NCBI RefSeq assembly: GCF_033297405.1
Contig: NW_026944231.1
Coordinates: 236,532 to 300,531 of the forward strand
DNA: 64,000 bases
From: Parathielavia appendiculata
Taxonomy: Eukaryota; Ascomycota; Sordariomycetes; Sordariales; Chaetomiaceae
Reading direction: 5' to 3'
Positions 54,355 to 64,000 of the stretch are shown in pieces. Below the pieces are notes generated by a model, which was not told where the DNA came from, did not search any database, and saw only the letters and a program-made list of their open reading frames with translations. A program made the translations under genes and the position numbers. Position 1 is the first letter of the stretch. The number at the start of each line of letters is the position of its first letter.

Positions 54355-55360
54355 TGAGAGGAAGGACATCATGGAAGCAAGGTGCTGGGATGTTTAATGT
54401 AAGGTCGCGGCAGCGCCTGAGATGAGGGAGGGTTGTGGATTGAATGCAGGCGACTTCGCTGGGTTCAGTTGTGTTTCAAATGGGCATCTTTATGGATGCA
54501 GCGCTGAATTGAGCTCGTTTTTCCAACTCCGCAGTTTGCTCGAAAGGCGGTTGAGTGTCCTGAAGACAAATTTGTCGAGCAAGGAATAAGGAATCGAGAA
54601 AGGGGCAGCAAGACACTGCAGTTTGGTCCTGTTTGTTGAGAAGCTGACGGTAAATAAATACAAGTAATAAGCGACTGTGATAGCATGGTGTTAGGGTGCT
54701 ACCGTAGAGGTAGCTGTGAAGGAACACGATTTGCGGGAGGCCTAATAACAGCCAGCGAGTAGGAGCAGTTGAAAGACTAATGAACATAGAAACCATTGAA
54801 ACGCAGGTAAGTTATATCGAATGATAATGGTCTTTTGCCAGAGCTGTCTGCTATCAGGTTGTGTGACTTGTCCTGTTCCCTATCAAACTTCCAGTCGTCT
54901 TATTGTACGGAGGTAGTTAACGAACCATTCTTCTTCAAGTTGTTCTGGGCCTGTAACCGCCCAGAGGCGATGCGCCTCTGGTGATTTTGGAGCCGGTCAC
55001 TTGCTATTCTTTCAGCTCGAGATCGTCTGGAAGATCAACTGCTAACGCGATAGGCTCAAGAGCTCCTTCTCATCCTCATGAACATCGGGTGATTCTTAAG
55101 TAACTACTTTATTGACCAAGTGAGACTGCATCGGGACACTAGGTAGTATTGTCTAAATTCTAAAAAAAAACCTATTCCAGGATCTTGAGCCAGCAGTCTA
55201 ACGTACAGATCAGTCTACTTATACAGCAAGCATTGCAAGGGAGAAAAAACAGGCCAGACCCTCCTTTCTAACCAGACTCCAGCGCTCACCTAGACTGTCA
55301 AACGCCATGTACCAGTAACTACCAATCGGGCTGTAAACCTCAAACGCCCTATACCGGCCT
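54355..55360. other. Convergent intergenic region
   Basis: About 1 kb between two genes whose 3' ends face each other; likely 3' UTRs. Contains one perfect hairpin (54961-54981). No gene found. Confidence 0.5.
54961..54981. repeat. Perfect 9-bp hairpin
   Basis: Arms CCAGAGGCG and CGCCTCTGG with a 3-nt ATG loop, in a convergent intergenic region. It could act in the RNA of either 3' UTR or be a remnant; no family recognised. Confidence 0.45.
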
Positions 55361-57582
55361 CTACTCCCCTTCCACCTCGATGCGAATCGCCTGCAACACC
55401 TCATCCCCCACCTCGATCGCATCCCTCCTGCTTACCCGGCTATACACCAACAGATGAGCGACATAGGTCCTCGCCCCGTCCGTGTACAGCCCGATTCTGT
55501 CGCCAGGAGCACAATAGTCCACGGCAACCACAATCCTCTCCTTGAGGTCCGGCCGCCGCGTCTTCAGTTCCTCACAAGGCGACAACCCCGACGGCCACCT
55601 GACGACACCCTCCTTCGGCGCAGGAACATAGACCAACCGCGACCAGTACTGCGCGCCCCTCGTCCTGCTCTCAGCCGCATGGTCAAACGACCTGGCAACC
55701 AACCGCAGCCTGTCATGGTCCCCCACCGCAGCCAGCATATGCGCCGCGAAGAAGTCGATCCCATAGGTATGCCGCGAGGGCACACTGACCCTGTACCCGG
55801 GCGGACGCGCATTGATCTCGACCAGCTTGCACTCCGCCTTCGAGACCATCGCCGCCCCATCCTCCCTGCAAGACCCAAGGCTACCCCTCACCACCAAATC
55901 CACCACTCCCTTTCCCACATCCCGATACTCCATTTCCGACCCAACAACCCTTGCCTCGACATGGAAAACCCCCGTCCGGAACCCAGCCTTGACCAACAGG
56001 ACTCTGAGCGTCTCCCGCACAGTCTCCTGCTCCTTCCCAGGTAACGCCGACGGCAGCGTCAGCGCCTCGGGACTGAAGGTGGCTTCGACGCCCGCATCCT
56101 TCCCGTCCGCCTGACACGGCGGCTCGTCGGCAATTTCAAAGAACAGGACCTCGCCGTCGACCAGGACAAAATTTGCGTCGATCTCCGGCCCGTCAAAAAA
56201 CGGTTCGATGACGGCTGCGCTGCCGTGGCGGGCTGTTGCCTTTGCCACTGCGGCAGCGAGGTCCCCGGGCGAAGAGACTTTGCTGACGCATTCCGAGGAC
56301 CAGCCCTTTGTGGGTTTCACGATGAGGGGGTACACGGGCGTGAATGCCGCCTCGGGCGATGAGAGGAGCGCGTTGAGTTCCTCAACCGACGAAACACGGG
56401 CCACACTGTGGCCGGTTGCGTCCTGCAGCAGGCGGGAGCGGTGCTTATCGACGGAGGTCTGGAAGGCCGAGACGGGGTTGGTGGGCAGACCTAATGCCTC
56501 GGCGACGCGGGCGGTGGCGACGAAGAAGTTGTCTGATAGTGTAAAAACGCCGTGAATGGGCAGCGGGTAGCGGACGATGGAGGCCACGATGCGGTCGACG
56601 ACGCCCGCGTCCTCGGTCATGTCGGTCGCCAGGAAGGCCTCGCGGTGCATGCGGTTGTCGTCTGTGTCGGGCTGCAGCCAGTGGCCTTCGTCATCGATGA
56701 TGATGAGTTCGAGGCCGAGGGCGCGCGCTGCGCGGTAGACGGGTCCGCCGGCGGTGAGGTTCGGTCGGCCTCGGATGAGGGCGACCCGCTTGCGGGCGAC
56801 GGGTTGTGAGGTCAGCCAAGGGGCGTTGTTGAGGCGGTCGCGGAGCTCGTGGGTTAGACCCAGCAGGTACTGTTGGAGGTCAAGGATCGAGACGGATGAT
56901 TCAAGATCAACCCACTGAATGAGGCCCGCAGCCTGCTCGATCAGACTCGCCAGGTAGGCCTCCGAGTGAGCGAAGGGTGACAGCCGGCAAGCAGTGTACT
57001 TTTGCCGGACATGCAGACATTCTTGAATTTTGGAGATGGGGAAAGGAAAGTCTTGGAGGCGGAGTCGCAGAAAGTCGGACCGGCTTGCGTACCCATCGGT
57101 TGATGGAAGGATGGCGGTGAAGACGGAGACGCCGGCAGTCGCCCAGTTGGATTGACCGAGGCCAAGGTTTGTGAGAGCTTCGATGAAACGAGAGGTTTCT
57201 GGGTGTGGCTGGTGTCCGTTAACTCCATTGACGCCCTTGACGGCGTTGGTCTCGCTTACTCCATTGCGAGATGACACAGGACTGTATGACAATCGCAATG
57301 AGCTTGGGAGGAGGATAAAATGTGCAACCGAGTACAGGTCGCAGAGCGGAACAACCTCCCAAAAGAAGGGACGGCGGGAACTGCTTGGTCCTGTTGGGCG
57401 TCAACGTCTATGTCATTGCCTTCGGATTCGTCTTGATGAATTGATGAATGGCACTTACTGTTGACCGATTCGAGCGGCGACGGTGGGGTGTTGAGAGTCG
57501 GCGAGTTAGAATCGGTGTCGGAGTCGAGGAAGAGCTTGGGCTGCTGACCGTCGAACTGGCCCGGCAGCACCCCAACAGCCAT
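55361..57582 (-). CDS. ATP-grasp amino-acid/peptide ligase
   Basis: Two exons: complement(57459-57582) and complement(55361-57390), intron 68 nt (GTAAGT donor, AACAG acceptor); 717 residues from the ATG at 57582. Residues ~240-300 are a Rossmann-like pre-ATP-grasp domain (KRVALIRGRPN, LELIIIDDEGHW). The ATP-grasp fold spans ~330-590: lysine loop LIVKPTKGWSSE with Lys400, Glu/Asp motif PEIDANFVLVDGEV, Mg-binding Glu520 (GVFHVEAR) and Glu566/Asn568 (LVEINARPPGYR). This is the carnosine-synthase/L-amino-acid-ligase branch (ATP-grasp_4), which joins a carboxylate, as acyl phosphate, to an amine. It is likely cytosolic. It is divergent from nicotianamine synthase across 1.1 kb holding an iron-GATA site, hinting at a shared metal-related role (inference). 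Product unknown. Confidence 0.85.
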
Positions 57583-58692
57583 GATTGATGCGTGTTATAA
57601 TGACAGTCGATGGGTAGACGAGCTAGTGGAATTAAACAGTGGCCTAGAAAGGATGGGAGAAGGTCAGAAAGGCGAGAAGGTGACTGGAGCTAGCGAAGAA
57701 CTAAGGTAACCTAAGAAACCTGCCCAACGCGGTCAAAAGGCATGTGAAATGTGCTTAACATCGTCAATTTAAAGAAAAACGAGTTGACGGAAGACGACAG
57801 GACTCAGACGAGGCAACTTTTAGGGCACGCCGGTCCTTGGGCTCACCGCTGGATGGGCACAGGCAGTGCAACAACAGGGCAGAATCTGCGTCATCAAGGG
57901 TTGGCATTTTCGGAATTGCACCACGGAACATTGCCGTAGATTGCAATACGGAAGCACAGGGGAGTGAAACCACGGCAAGGCACGGGAAGGGGCGCTGCGG
58001 TTTTTTGGTTGCGAGATTGTGATTGTTGAGAACCTCGATGGGCTCCATATAGATCGTATGGCTGATCTGATAAGAGCCCCGGTTCGTTGGCCGATTCAAG
58101 AGGCTTGGGGGCTTCTTAGCCCCTGTTGGCGCCACTTTTCCAATCTTGAGACCCGTTACCGGACCCCGAGAACCCTGATGGCCAGGTACCTTGATGGCCT
58201 GCCTATGCAGCAACCCGACCTCTCCATTCGCGGCCACCACCCACACAATCTCAACAATGCGGTGGACTCCCGTTCCTCCTCCAGAAGCCGTTGGTGGAAG
58301 CTTGGGACCCCAAATAGCGCCCCGCGGCTATGGAATGGGATCAAACGCCAGCAGGCGCAAGCTTTCCCAATTGCCAATCTGACCCGCCCCATCGACGCAG
58401 GATGAGCGGCAGGCAGGCGCACCATGCAGTCTCGGGTCGTGGATATAGGCCACATGTCAGGCTTTTCCCGCGCTTTTCTTCTTCTCAAATTCCAAACTGT
58501 CTTTGATTTCCCATCTCTCTTTGCAAGAAGGTCTTGAGAGTGGGAGTCGGAGACTCAGAGTGACCTCTGACTGACCAAGCATTGGACCCCAGGAGCTGGC
58601 GAGTGACGACTCGAGTCGACTCCCGATAGCTCAGCCAGATCGCGCGATAAAACCTCCGCTTTCCCCTGAGAGCGCCACCCTCCATCACCAGG
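57583..58692. promoter_or_regulatory. Divergent promoter region, ATP-grasp / nicotianamine synthase
   Basis: 1.1 kb between the start codons of two head-to-head genes. It holds a siderophore-GATA consensus (58065-58073) and CCAAT boxes, for example at 58140-58144. No gene is supported inside; the ORFs here overlap each other on both strands without motifs. Confidence 0.5.
58065..58073 (+). promoter_or_regulatory. ATCTGATAA site (SRE/SreA/Urbs1 iron-GATA type)
   Basis: Exact match to the ATCWGATAA consensus bound by fungal iron-responsive GATA repressors, 628 nt upstream of the nicotianamine synthase ATG and 483 nt upstream of the ATP-grasp ATG. A 9-mer with one two-fold position is expected about once per 65 kb over both strands, so its place in this 1.1-kb gap is suggestive, not proof. 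Confidence 0.5.
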
Positions 58693-59821
58693 ATGCCTCT
58701 CTTTGCCTCGTGGCTGCGGCTGGCTAGCCCTACGGCCAAGATGGACGCTCGTCCCTGCGCCTCGCACGATTCCATTGCCATCGTTGAGAAGCCCGACGCC
58801 CTCCACGCCCAGCTGGCCGACTCGAGGGCTGAGAAGGTTCGCTGGCTGGTCCAGAGCATCGTCGAGACCCACGCCCAGCTGCTCAAGCTCCCTCATTTTC
58901 GGCCGGGAAAGGCCATCAACCACCTCCTGGGGAACCTCGTGGCCGTCTGCTCTGAAATTCACGACCGGGACATTGTTGACAAGGTAGCTCTTCACTTCAG
59001 ATATTGATTCACGACATAACCCAAGCTAAAATCTCCAGGTCTTATCCAACCCTAACGTCCAAGGAGTCCTCCTCTCCCTCCGCCAGATCTGCGCCCAAGC
59101 CGAGTCCTGCCTCGAGCTGCATTGGGCCGAGCACATCCTCGCCGGCGGACCCCAGAGCCCCGACGAAGTCCTCGCCCGCCTCAAAACCTTTCCCTACTAC
59201 GAGAACTACGAAGAGCTCACCCGCCTCGAGCTCTGCGCCATCCTCTCGGCCACCAAGACCCCGCCGCGCCGTGTCGCCTTCATCGGCTCCGGGCCCTTGC
59301 CCCTCACATCCCTCTGCCTGCTGCAGTCCCTAAAACACGACGCCCTCCTCGCCCGCCTGGCACCAGCAACACCCCACCCACCAAACGGCACCGCCATCGA
59401 CATGTCTGTGTTATCTCCGGCAACGGACCCCCTTATCCTCAATGTAGACTACGACCCGGCCGCAATCGCCGCGTCCCTGACCCTCTCGCTAGCGCTGGGC
59501 GAGACGGGAAGTGGGATGGAGTTCATCTGCGCCGAGGCCACGTCCCCGTCCAAGGACCTCGCCGAGTTTGACGTGGTCTACATGGCGGCGCTCGTCGGCA
59601 TGTCACAGGCGGAGAAGGAGGGCATCATCCTCCAGGTGGTCGATCGCATGCGGGCCGGGGCGCTGCTCGTCGTGCGCAGCAGCTGGGGGCTGAGGAGTTG
59701 TCTTTACCCGGAGGTTGATCTCGCTACCGAGGGGTTGCTCAAGAAATTGGAGTGCTGTGTGGTGGTGCACCCGTATGGACAGGTGGTGAATTCGGTTATT
59801 GTTGCGAGGGTTAGACAGTAG
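58693..59821 (+). CDS. Nicotianamine synthase
   Basis: Two exons, 58693-58983 and 59039-59821, intron 55 nt (GTAGCT donor, CCAG acceptor); 357 residues. Motifs seen are DKVLSNPNVQGVLLSLRQIC at the junction, LHWAEHILAG, FPYYENYEELTRLEL, RVAFIGSGPLPLTSLCLL (SAM-binding loop), LNVDYDPAAIAASLTLS, EFICAEATSP, DVVYMAALVGMSQ and a final VHPYGQVVNSVIVAR strand. These match plant and Neurospora nicotianamine synthases in order and spacing. The enzyme condenses three S-adenosylmethionine aminobutyryl groups into nicotianamine, a chelator of Fe, Zn, Ni and Cu, releasing methylthioadenosine; cytosolic. A second ATG at 58741 would shorten the protein by 16 residues. It is divergent from an ATP-grasp ligase, with an iron-GATA site between them. 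Confidence 0.93.
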
Positions 59822-60510
59822 ATGCAGGTGGGATAGATGGAGTAATATTTGATTGATGGGCGGTATCATACATCGATAAACTCAAGGGGCAAGGGGGTAA
59901 GAGAAAAGCTCAGAATGGCATTTTGTACAGGGTCTGTTGAATCGTTTGGCGGCAGCATTGCATTTTTTTTATTCATCGCATTTCCACTCAGCACGTTAGA
60001 CAGGACGTGTGGACGAGATATGAACCCTCGAAGTCACAATCGTGTTAGCCTGGCAAGAAGCCTTCTGGGGCAAGCTTCCATACGTTTAGAAAAAAGAAGG
60101 GTACGCACGCCGAGTTGCGGTTTCTGAAAGATTGAAGAGATACATACATAATGAATGGCATGCTAGGTTCTGAATCATTCTCCACACTCGTGAGGGACCA
60201 CCGTCCCGGGGTGCCCCAAGTCAGCCCAAGTGTCGTTCATCCTACAAGAACCTCCAGAGCTCGCTGCAGCTCCATCTTTCTTTCATGCATACATCGGAAG
60301 ATCCGAGAACCCATCTTGCCGTTGGGTTTGAAACTGGTAACTTCAATGCCGCTGCTAACGAGAGACCAACACGTCGAGAGAGAGCAGTATATGGCCTGGC
60401 GGGTTACATGTCGAAGTACCTCTTTCTTCCAAGTTTCCCCTCAATTTGCCACACCAGATCACTGATTTGGCATACCCAAAGCCAAAGTCCCAGCCTTACG
60501 TGACACCTGG
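59822..60510. other. Spacer between nicotianamine synthase and kinase relic
   Basis: About 690 nt; a 3' UTR is expected in the first part. No gene or RNA found. Confidence 0.5.
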
Positions 60511-62221
60511 CTAAGAAATTGGTCTATCTATCCGACCGGCCAGGCGCCACTTCAATTCAACCTCAGCCATGGGAAAGACTTTCCCCTCGAACCAAGGGTG
60601 CTTCATGATCCGCTCAAGGCTCGCCGTTTCTCCAGACTTCCACTTGAACATGCTCCCAAGCAAATCACCAAACTGGTGGATGTCATCTCGAGTCATGTAG
60701 TACTCGTACTGGCGATTTTCCTCCCCGTGCCCTTCCCAGTACTCATCGTCTTCGTCTTCCTCGTCCGAGCCTACCCGATACCTCAGATGCCGCAGCATCC
60801 TCTCCTCCAAGAGATCCTCCGTCCCCCACTCTTCCCTCCTCTTCTTCCTCGCCGCCTCATCCGTCTCCGACATTCAGTCACTACCCTGTCCCAAATCACC
60901 GCCTTCCTCCGTCTCACTATCTTGTTGTTCATCATCCGCCACCTCCCCAGCAGCAGCGTCACCCCGCAACATCCCCTGCCACGCCACCCAATACACCCTC
61001 GGCAGCGGACCCAAGTACCCCTCCAACCAGGACATCATGGGTCAGATATCCGGCCCAAAGAAGGCTCCTGCCGGGAACGGCTCGATTCCGCACACGACGG
61101 CGAACATGGTCGCCGCGAGCGACCGCATGTCCGTGGCGCGCCCCAGGGGGGCGACGCAGAGAAAGTCGTCGGGGGCGCCGTAGTTGAAGGGGATGCCAGT
61201 CGTCTGTTTGCCGTCGGCTGTGACAGTTGTAGAGAGTGTGTCCTCCGCTGGGGAGTACATGTAAGATACGCCAAAGTCGGCGACGGCTATCGAGGGCAGA
61301 TTGAAGCGCTTGTGGTCTGGCCGGGATAGCTGAGTTGGACGGGGATGACGAGGTATTTGGGAACGTTTGGAGGGAAGGTTGCGTCGAAGCGGTCTCAGGG
61401 TCGAGGTCATGCCTGTAGTCAGGGTCACATTCGCACAGGTGGCCATTATGGGTGGGGCAGGGAACAGCTTCGTCTTGAGCGTTTCCGTCGTCGTCGTCGT
61501 TGTCGTCGTCGTAGGAGGCATTGTGTTAGTAAGAAACCGGCATGTAAAAGACGGGACCGTCCTCGCCGTACTCGGGGATGCACTTTTGGACTGGGAGTAC
61601 CGTCGGGACGCCTCCCAACAGCTAGATCATTTCCTTCTCGGCTAGATCATTGATGCTGCTGTCCAACTTCAAGAGGATGTTGGAGGGGCGAAAGTCTCCG
61701 TGGCAGGGACCCTTGCTGTGCATCAGGTGCATCGCCCTGATCAGCCGGGCACAGATGTCCTTGAGCACCGTAGGTTTCTTCCGGTAGTGGCGTGCTGCGC
61801 GAGAGGTAGGTGGTTTGAGGAGCGGGATAACAAGACAGAGACGCCGGCCGTTGGGTCCAGTAAGCCAGAAGTGCTCGAAGAGACTGGCGAGCGGGCATGG
61901 TCTGGTATCCTGGGGCAGAGGCTCTCCCACCAGGAGGTCACAACGTGAAAGTTTCAGGTCCGGGCAGTCGTCGCTTGAAGCATCGGCAGCAAATATCTTT
62001 ACAGCTTGCCATTTCTGCGACTTCAGATCGCGGCAAAGCCACACAATGGCCTGCCCGCCATAGCCGGCCTTATGCACCACCTTGAAGCGGCCGTTCAGAC
62101 GTCTCCGAGAAGAACAGGATGGAGTCCGCCGGGTTCGTAGTAGTTAGCCATCTTCGGCAATCTCCAAGTCCGCAAAGTAGTGATACTCTTGAGGCTGCTG
62201 CAATTTCAGCGAGCTCTCCAT
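60511..62221 (-). pseudogene. Protein kinase (fungal SRPK-like) pseudogene
   Basis: Minus-strand kinase domain in order: N-terminus MESSLKLQQPQEYHYF (62221), glycine loop AGYGGQAIVWL, VAIK-type QAVKIF, catalytic loop CHGDFRPSNILL (Gly in place of the Arg of HRD, as often in this fungal group), VADFGVSYMY, YGAPDDF (APE position), LGRATDMRSLAATMF, and the C-lobe SLERIMKHPWFEG. Breaks: a one-base loss near 62,100 (after HPVLLGDV), TAG at complement 61622-61624, TAA at complement 61526-61528, a frame change between about 61,300 and 61,450, TGA at complement 61042-61044 and TGA at complement 60874-60876. Sequence on each side of the stops still reads as kinase, so the gene died rather recently. 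No copy of it is intact in the window. Confidence 0.85.
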
Positions 62222-63583
62222 AGTCTCGAGTGGTTTGTTTGAGCGCCGGTTGTTTGTGAGAAATTGGGAGTTGAGGGTTGGAGATACGTTACTCAAATAA
62301 ATTGAGGTGTGCCATGAAAAAAGATAGAGAAATTTGGCGCAGGAACTGCAGACCATGGTGGTTAAATGGCCTAGGCGCGTTCGACTCTTTCACATGAAGC
62401 GCATGCTGGCTTTGTTTGCCTGACAATGGATGGGCTGAAGCCTCGTGCCAAAATCGGAAATGTGACAGTTCGGAAAAACCAAGGAGCTATTTCGAGACTT
62501 TCTTTGTCTCTCGAGACAAAGGATTGTCTCCTCCGGGGCCCCTGATGTAAAGGAACAGTATTACCTTCGCGCCGCAAAAAGTACCAGGTGTCTGATATGT
62601 GATGAGTGTCGTGGCTATCCATGTCGGTGACTTTGCGCCAACATCTACCCCTTACCCCTAAGAAACTGGGCGTCCCATAGCCCTTTTGGAAATCTCTGTA
62701 TCAACTATTCATTGTTTGTTTTAGTTTCAAATTTTCAGCTTTGATACTATCCCATCATGTCACTCACGGTGCAAGGCAAATCTTGCTGGTTGTCACCCGT
62801 GGATGTAGATGATTAGAATAAGGCAAAGTACATGAAAATACTAGAAGTGTATTTACAGGAAGTATGATGTATAGCCCATCCCGTCAATCTGGATGGATGT
62901 TGTACCTGTCACTATACTCAGGTACCCCATGTCTTAGTTCTAAGTGCCTCATTGATCCCAGTTCAAATCCCTTTCTCTTCTAATCAACACCGGGGCAGGT
63001 GAGCCATTCTTCTTGTTTTAATATCGGCGCTCGGTATTGCCTGGCGGCTACATGAAGTTCAAGGTACAGAGGATCTCGAGCTTTTATAGCAGTGGCGGAC
63101 CTGACTGGACAGAGGCACGACAGCGGCACCGGAGCGGAACAAGGCCTCCTATCCCTGGCATCTTCTGTCGGAACGAAGCCGCCTTGATGGCTGCATTCAA
63201 CGGACCTCGGTGGTTGATTGGTGCCAGCACCGCAACCCCTCTTCCTTACATACTTAGTCCTCTCCCATGCCCATCAACAGCATGGTCAATCAATCACTTT
63301 TTACCACATTAAAAAATTCAATCCACTGCTTTGACTGGGAATAGCTTCTTCCAGCGCATATCTCAGCGGTCGTCGCCCTGCAGGTTCCAACATCTTCCCC
63401 CCGCACACGCAGAGTGGCCGATGGCCCGAAGCAGAACATCTCACGCGTTCTGGCACTTATGCTGAACCCTGGATGCGTCGAGACCCCCTCCTCTCCCGCT
63501 TCACTTAGTTACAACCTGATGAAGCTCGGTGCCACTAACAACAACACTTGACACGAGCGTTCAATTCATATAGGCCGTCCCTC
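62222..63583. other. Gene-free stretch
   Basis: About 1.4 kb without a supported gene, RNA or repeat. Confidence 0.45.
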
Positions 63584-64000
63584 ATGACATCGTCAAGCCG
63601 TTCCTTTAAAAAAGCGGAGCTCAAATCTGATATGGTAAATGCCATCAACTACATCTGCAGACTTGAGGCTTTAGAACAGGGCTTCAGGTGCCTAGTAGTC
63701 AGGGGCCCAGTACACTGCACTTACACGGTCCGCGATCCCACAACGAAGCGCATCACAGGCCATAAGCCCGTGGACGAGAAGCTTACCGTCTTCGTGGGAG
63801 AGTCTTGGCCAGCTTGTCAGAGTCAAGGCCACATCTATGTGGTCACCGAACAGCACGGTCTTCCCGTTCAGCGTATAAGGGAACCTGAAACGAGCAAGTT
63901 GATTGCACCGGGTTGCAAGCCCGCCGGCACCGACTTCTGGCTTCTTAGGGGACAATATATGCGGCCTAGTTGGGGTCCAGACGCTTGCCCACTCAAGGTT
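63584..64000 (+). CDS. Unrecognised partial ORF running off the right edge
   Basis: From ATG 63584 the frame stays open for 139 codons to the window edge. It begins MTSSSRSFKKAELKSDMVNA and continues with a plausible amphipathic helix (INYICRLEALEQGF), strand-like segments (RCLVVRGPVHCTYTV, KLTVFVGESWP, HIYVVTEQHG) and Cys/Gly-rich turns. No family is recognised. The opposite strand is also open here (102 codons from the edge to 63692), so only one, if either, is real; the plus-strand frame has a proper ATG and a spaced hydrophobic pattern, which favours it. The 3' end is outside the window. Confidence 0.4.
   Translation, partial: MTSSSRSFKKAELKSDMVNAINYICRLEALEQGFRCLVVRGPVHCTYTVRDPTTKRITGHKPVDEKLTVFVGESWPACQSQGHIYVVTEQHGLPVQRIREPETSKLIAPGCKPAGTDFWLLRGQYMRPSWGPDACPLKV

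Noticed and set aside
60511..62221. Multi-exon functional kinase in which stops fall in introns
   Set aside because: Coding similarity continues directly across each stop in the same frame, and no GT...AG pairs bracket the stops.
62930..62990. B-box-like sequence GTTCAAATCC suggesting a tRNA
   Set aside because: No matching acceptor, D or anticodon arms can be folded around it.
1..64000. CRISPR array, prophage, telomere repeats or rRNA
   Set aside because: No spaced direct repeats, TTAGGG arrays or rRNA words were seen; the window is eukaryotic nuclear DNA.

Overview
The window is nuclear DNA of a filamentous ascomycete (Pezizomycotina), most likely a Sordariomycete. The evidence is short spliceosomal introns of about 55 to 96 nt with GTRNGT-type donors and CTGAC/CTAAC-type branch sites, an MBF/APSES cell-cycle factor, a fungal NRT2 nitrate transporter with a long central loop, a nucleoside-phosphorylase NLR, a TmpA-like membrane flavoprotein, a fungal nicotinamine-type (nicotianamine) synthase and killer-toxin-like chitinase debris. 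Gene density is low, with several gene-free stretches of 1 to 6 kb.

Layout. 0-1.5 kb: 3' part of an Mbp1-like transcription factor, cut by the left edge. 7.2-8.6 kb: a Pro/Ser-rich protein with a conserved C-terminal block. 13.9-16.7 kb: a Gln-rich conserved protein preceded by 1,141 nt with no ATG at all. 17.6-18.5 kb: a frameshifted F-box relic. 19.3-24.6 kb: an aldo-keto reductase and a 1,279-residue NLR, followed by a small helical protein (24.9-25.5 kb). 28.3-31.4 kb: a glyoxalase-fold protein and a three-exon nitrate transporter whose upstream region carries clustered WGATAR sites and a NirA-type CTCCGCGG. 33.4-33.8 kb: a three-exon complex I subunit gene (NDUFB7/B18) that no long ORF reveals. 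34.4-35.5 kb: an HSL-type alpha/beta hydrolase. 40.0-43.2 kb: a TmpA-like flavoprotein converging on a short-chain dehydrogenase. 44.5-49.2 kb: a decay zone with a frameshifted unknown gene, an intron-bearing tRNA-Thr(TGT), a killer-toxin-like chitinase remnant and an F-box remnant. 51.0-54.4 kb: two hotdog-fold thioesterase-type genes in tandem and a small secreted zinc-metalloprotease-like protein. 55.4-59.8 kb: an ATP-grasp ligase divergent from a nicotianamine synthase, with an ATCTGATAA siderophore-GATA site between them. 60.5-62.2 kb: a dead protein kinase gene. 63.6 kb to the edge: an unrecognised partial ORF.

How genes may work together. The nitrate transporter has the cis sites expected for AreA/NIT2 plus NirA/NIT4 control. 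The divergent ATP-grasp/nicotianamine synthase pair with an iron-GATA site is the best candidate here for an undescribed module (a metal-chelator pathway), although this is inference. The NLR and its co-oriented small neighbour are candidates for a self/non-self recognition locus. At least five genes are decaying through frameshifts and nonsense codons, while housekeeping neighbours stay intact, so the breaks look biological and not like assembly noise. Start codons were chosen as ATG with fungal context; splice sites were inferred by eye from reading frame and consensus.
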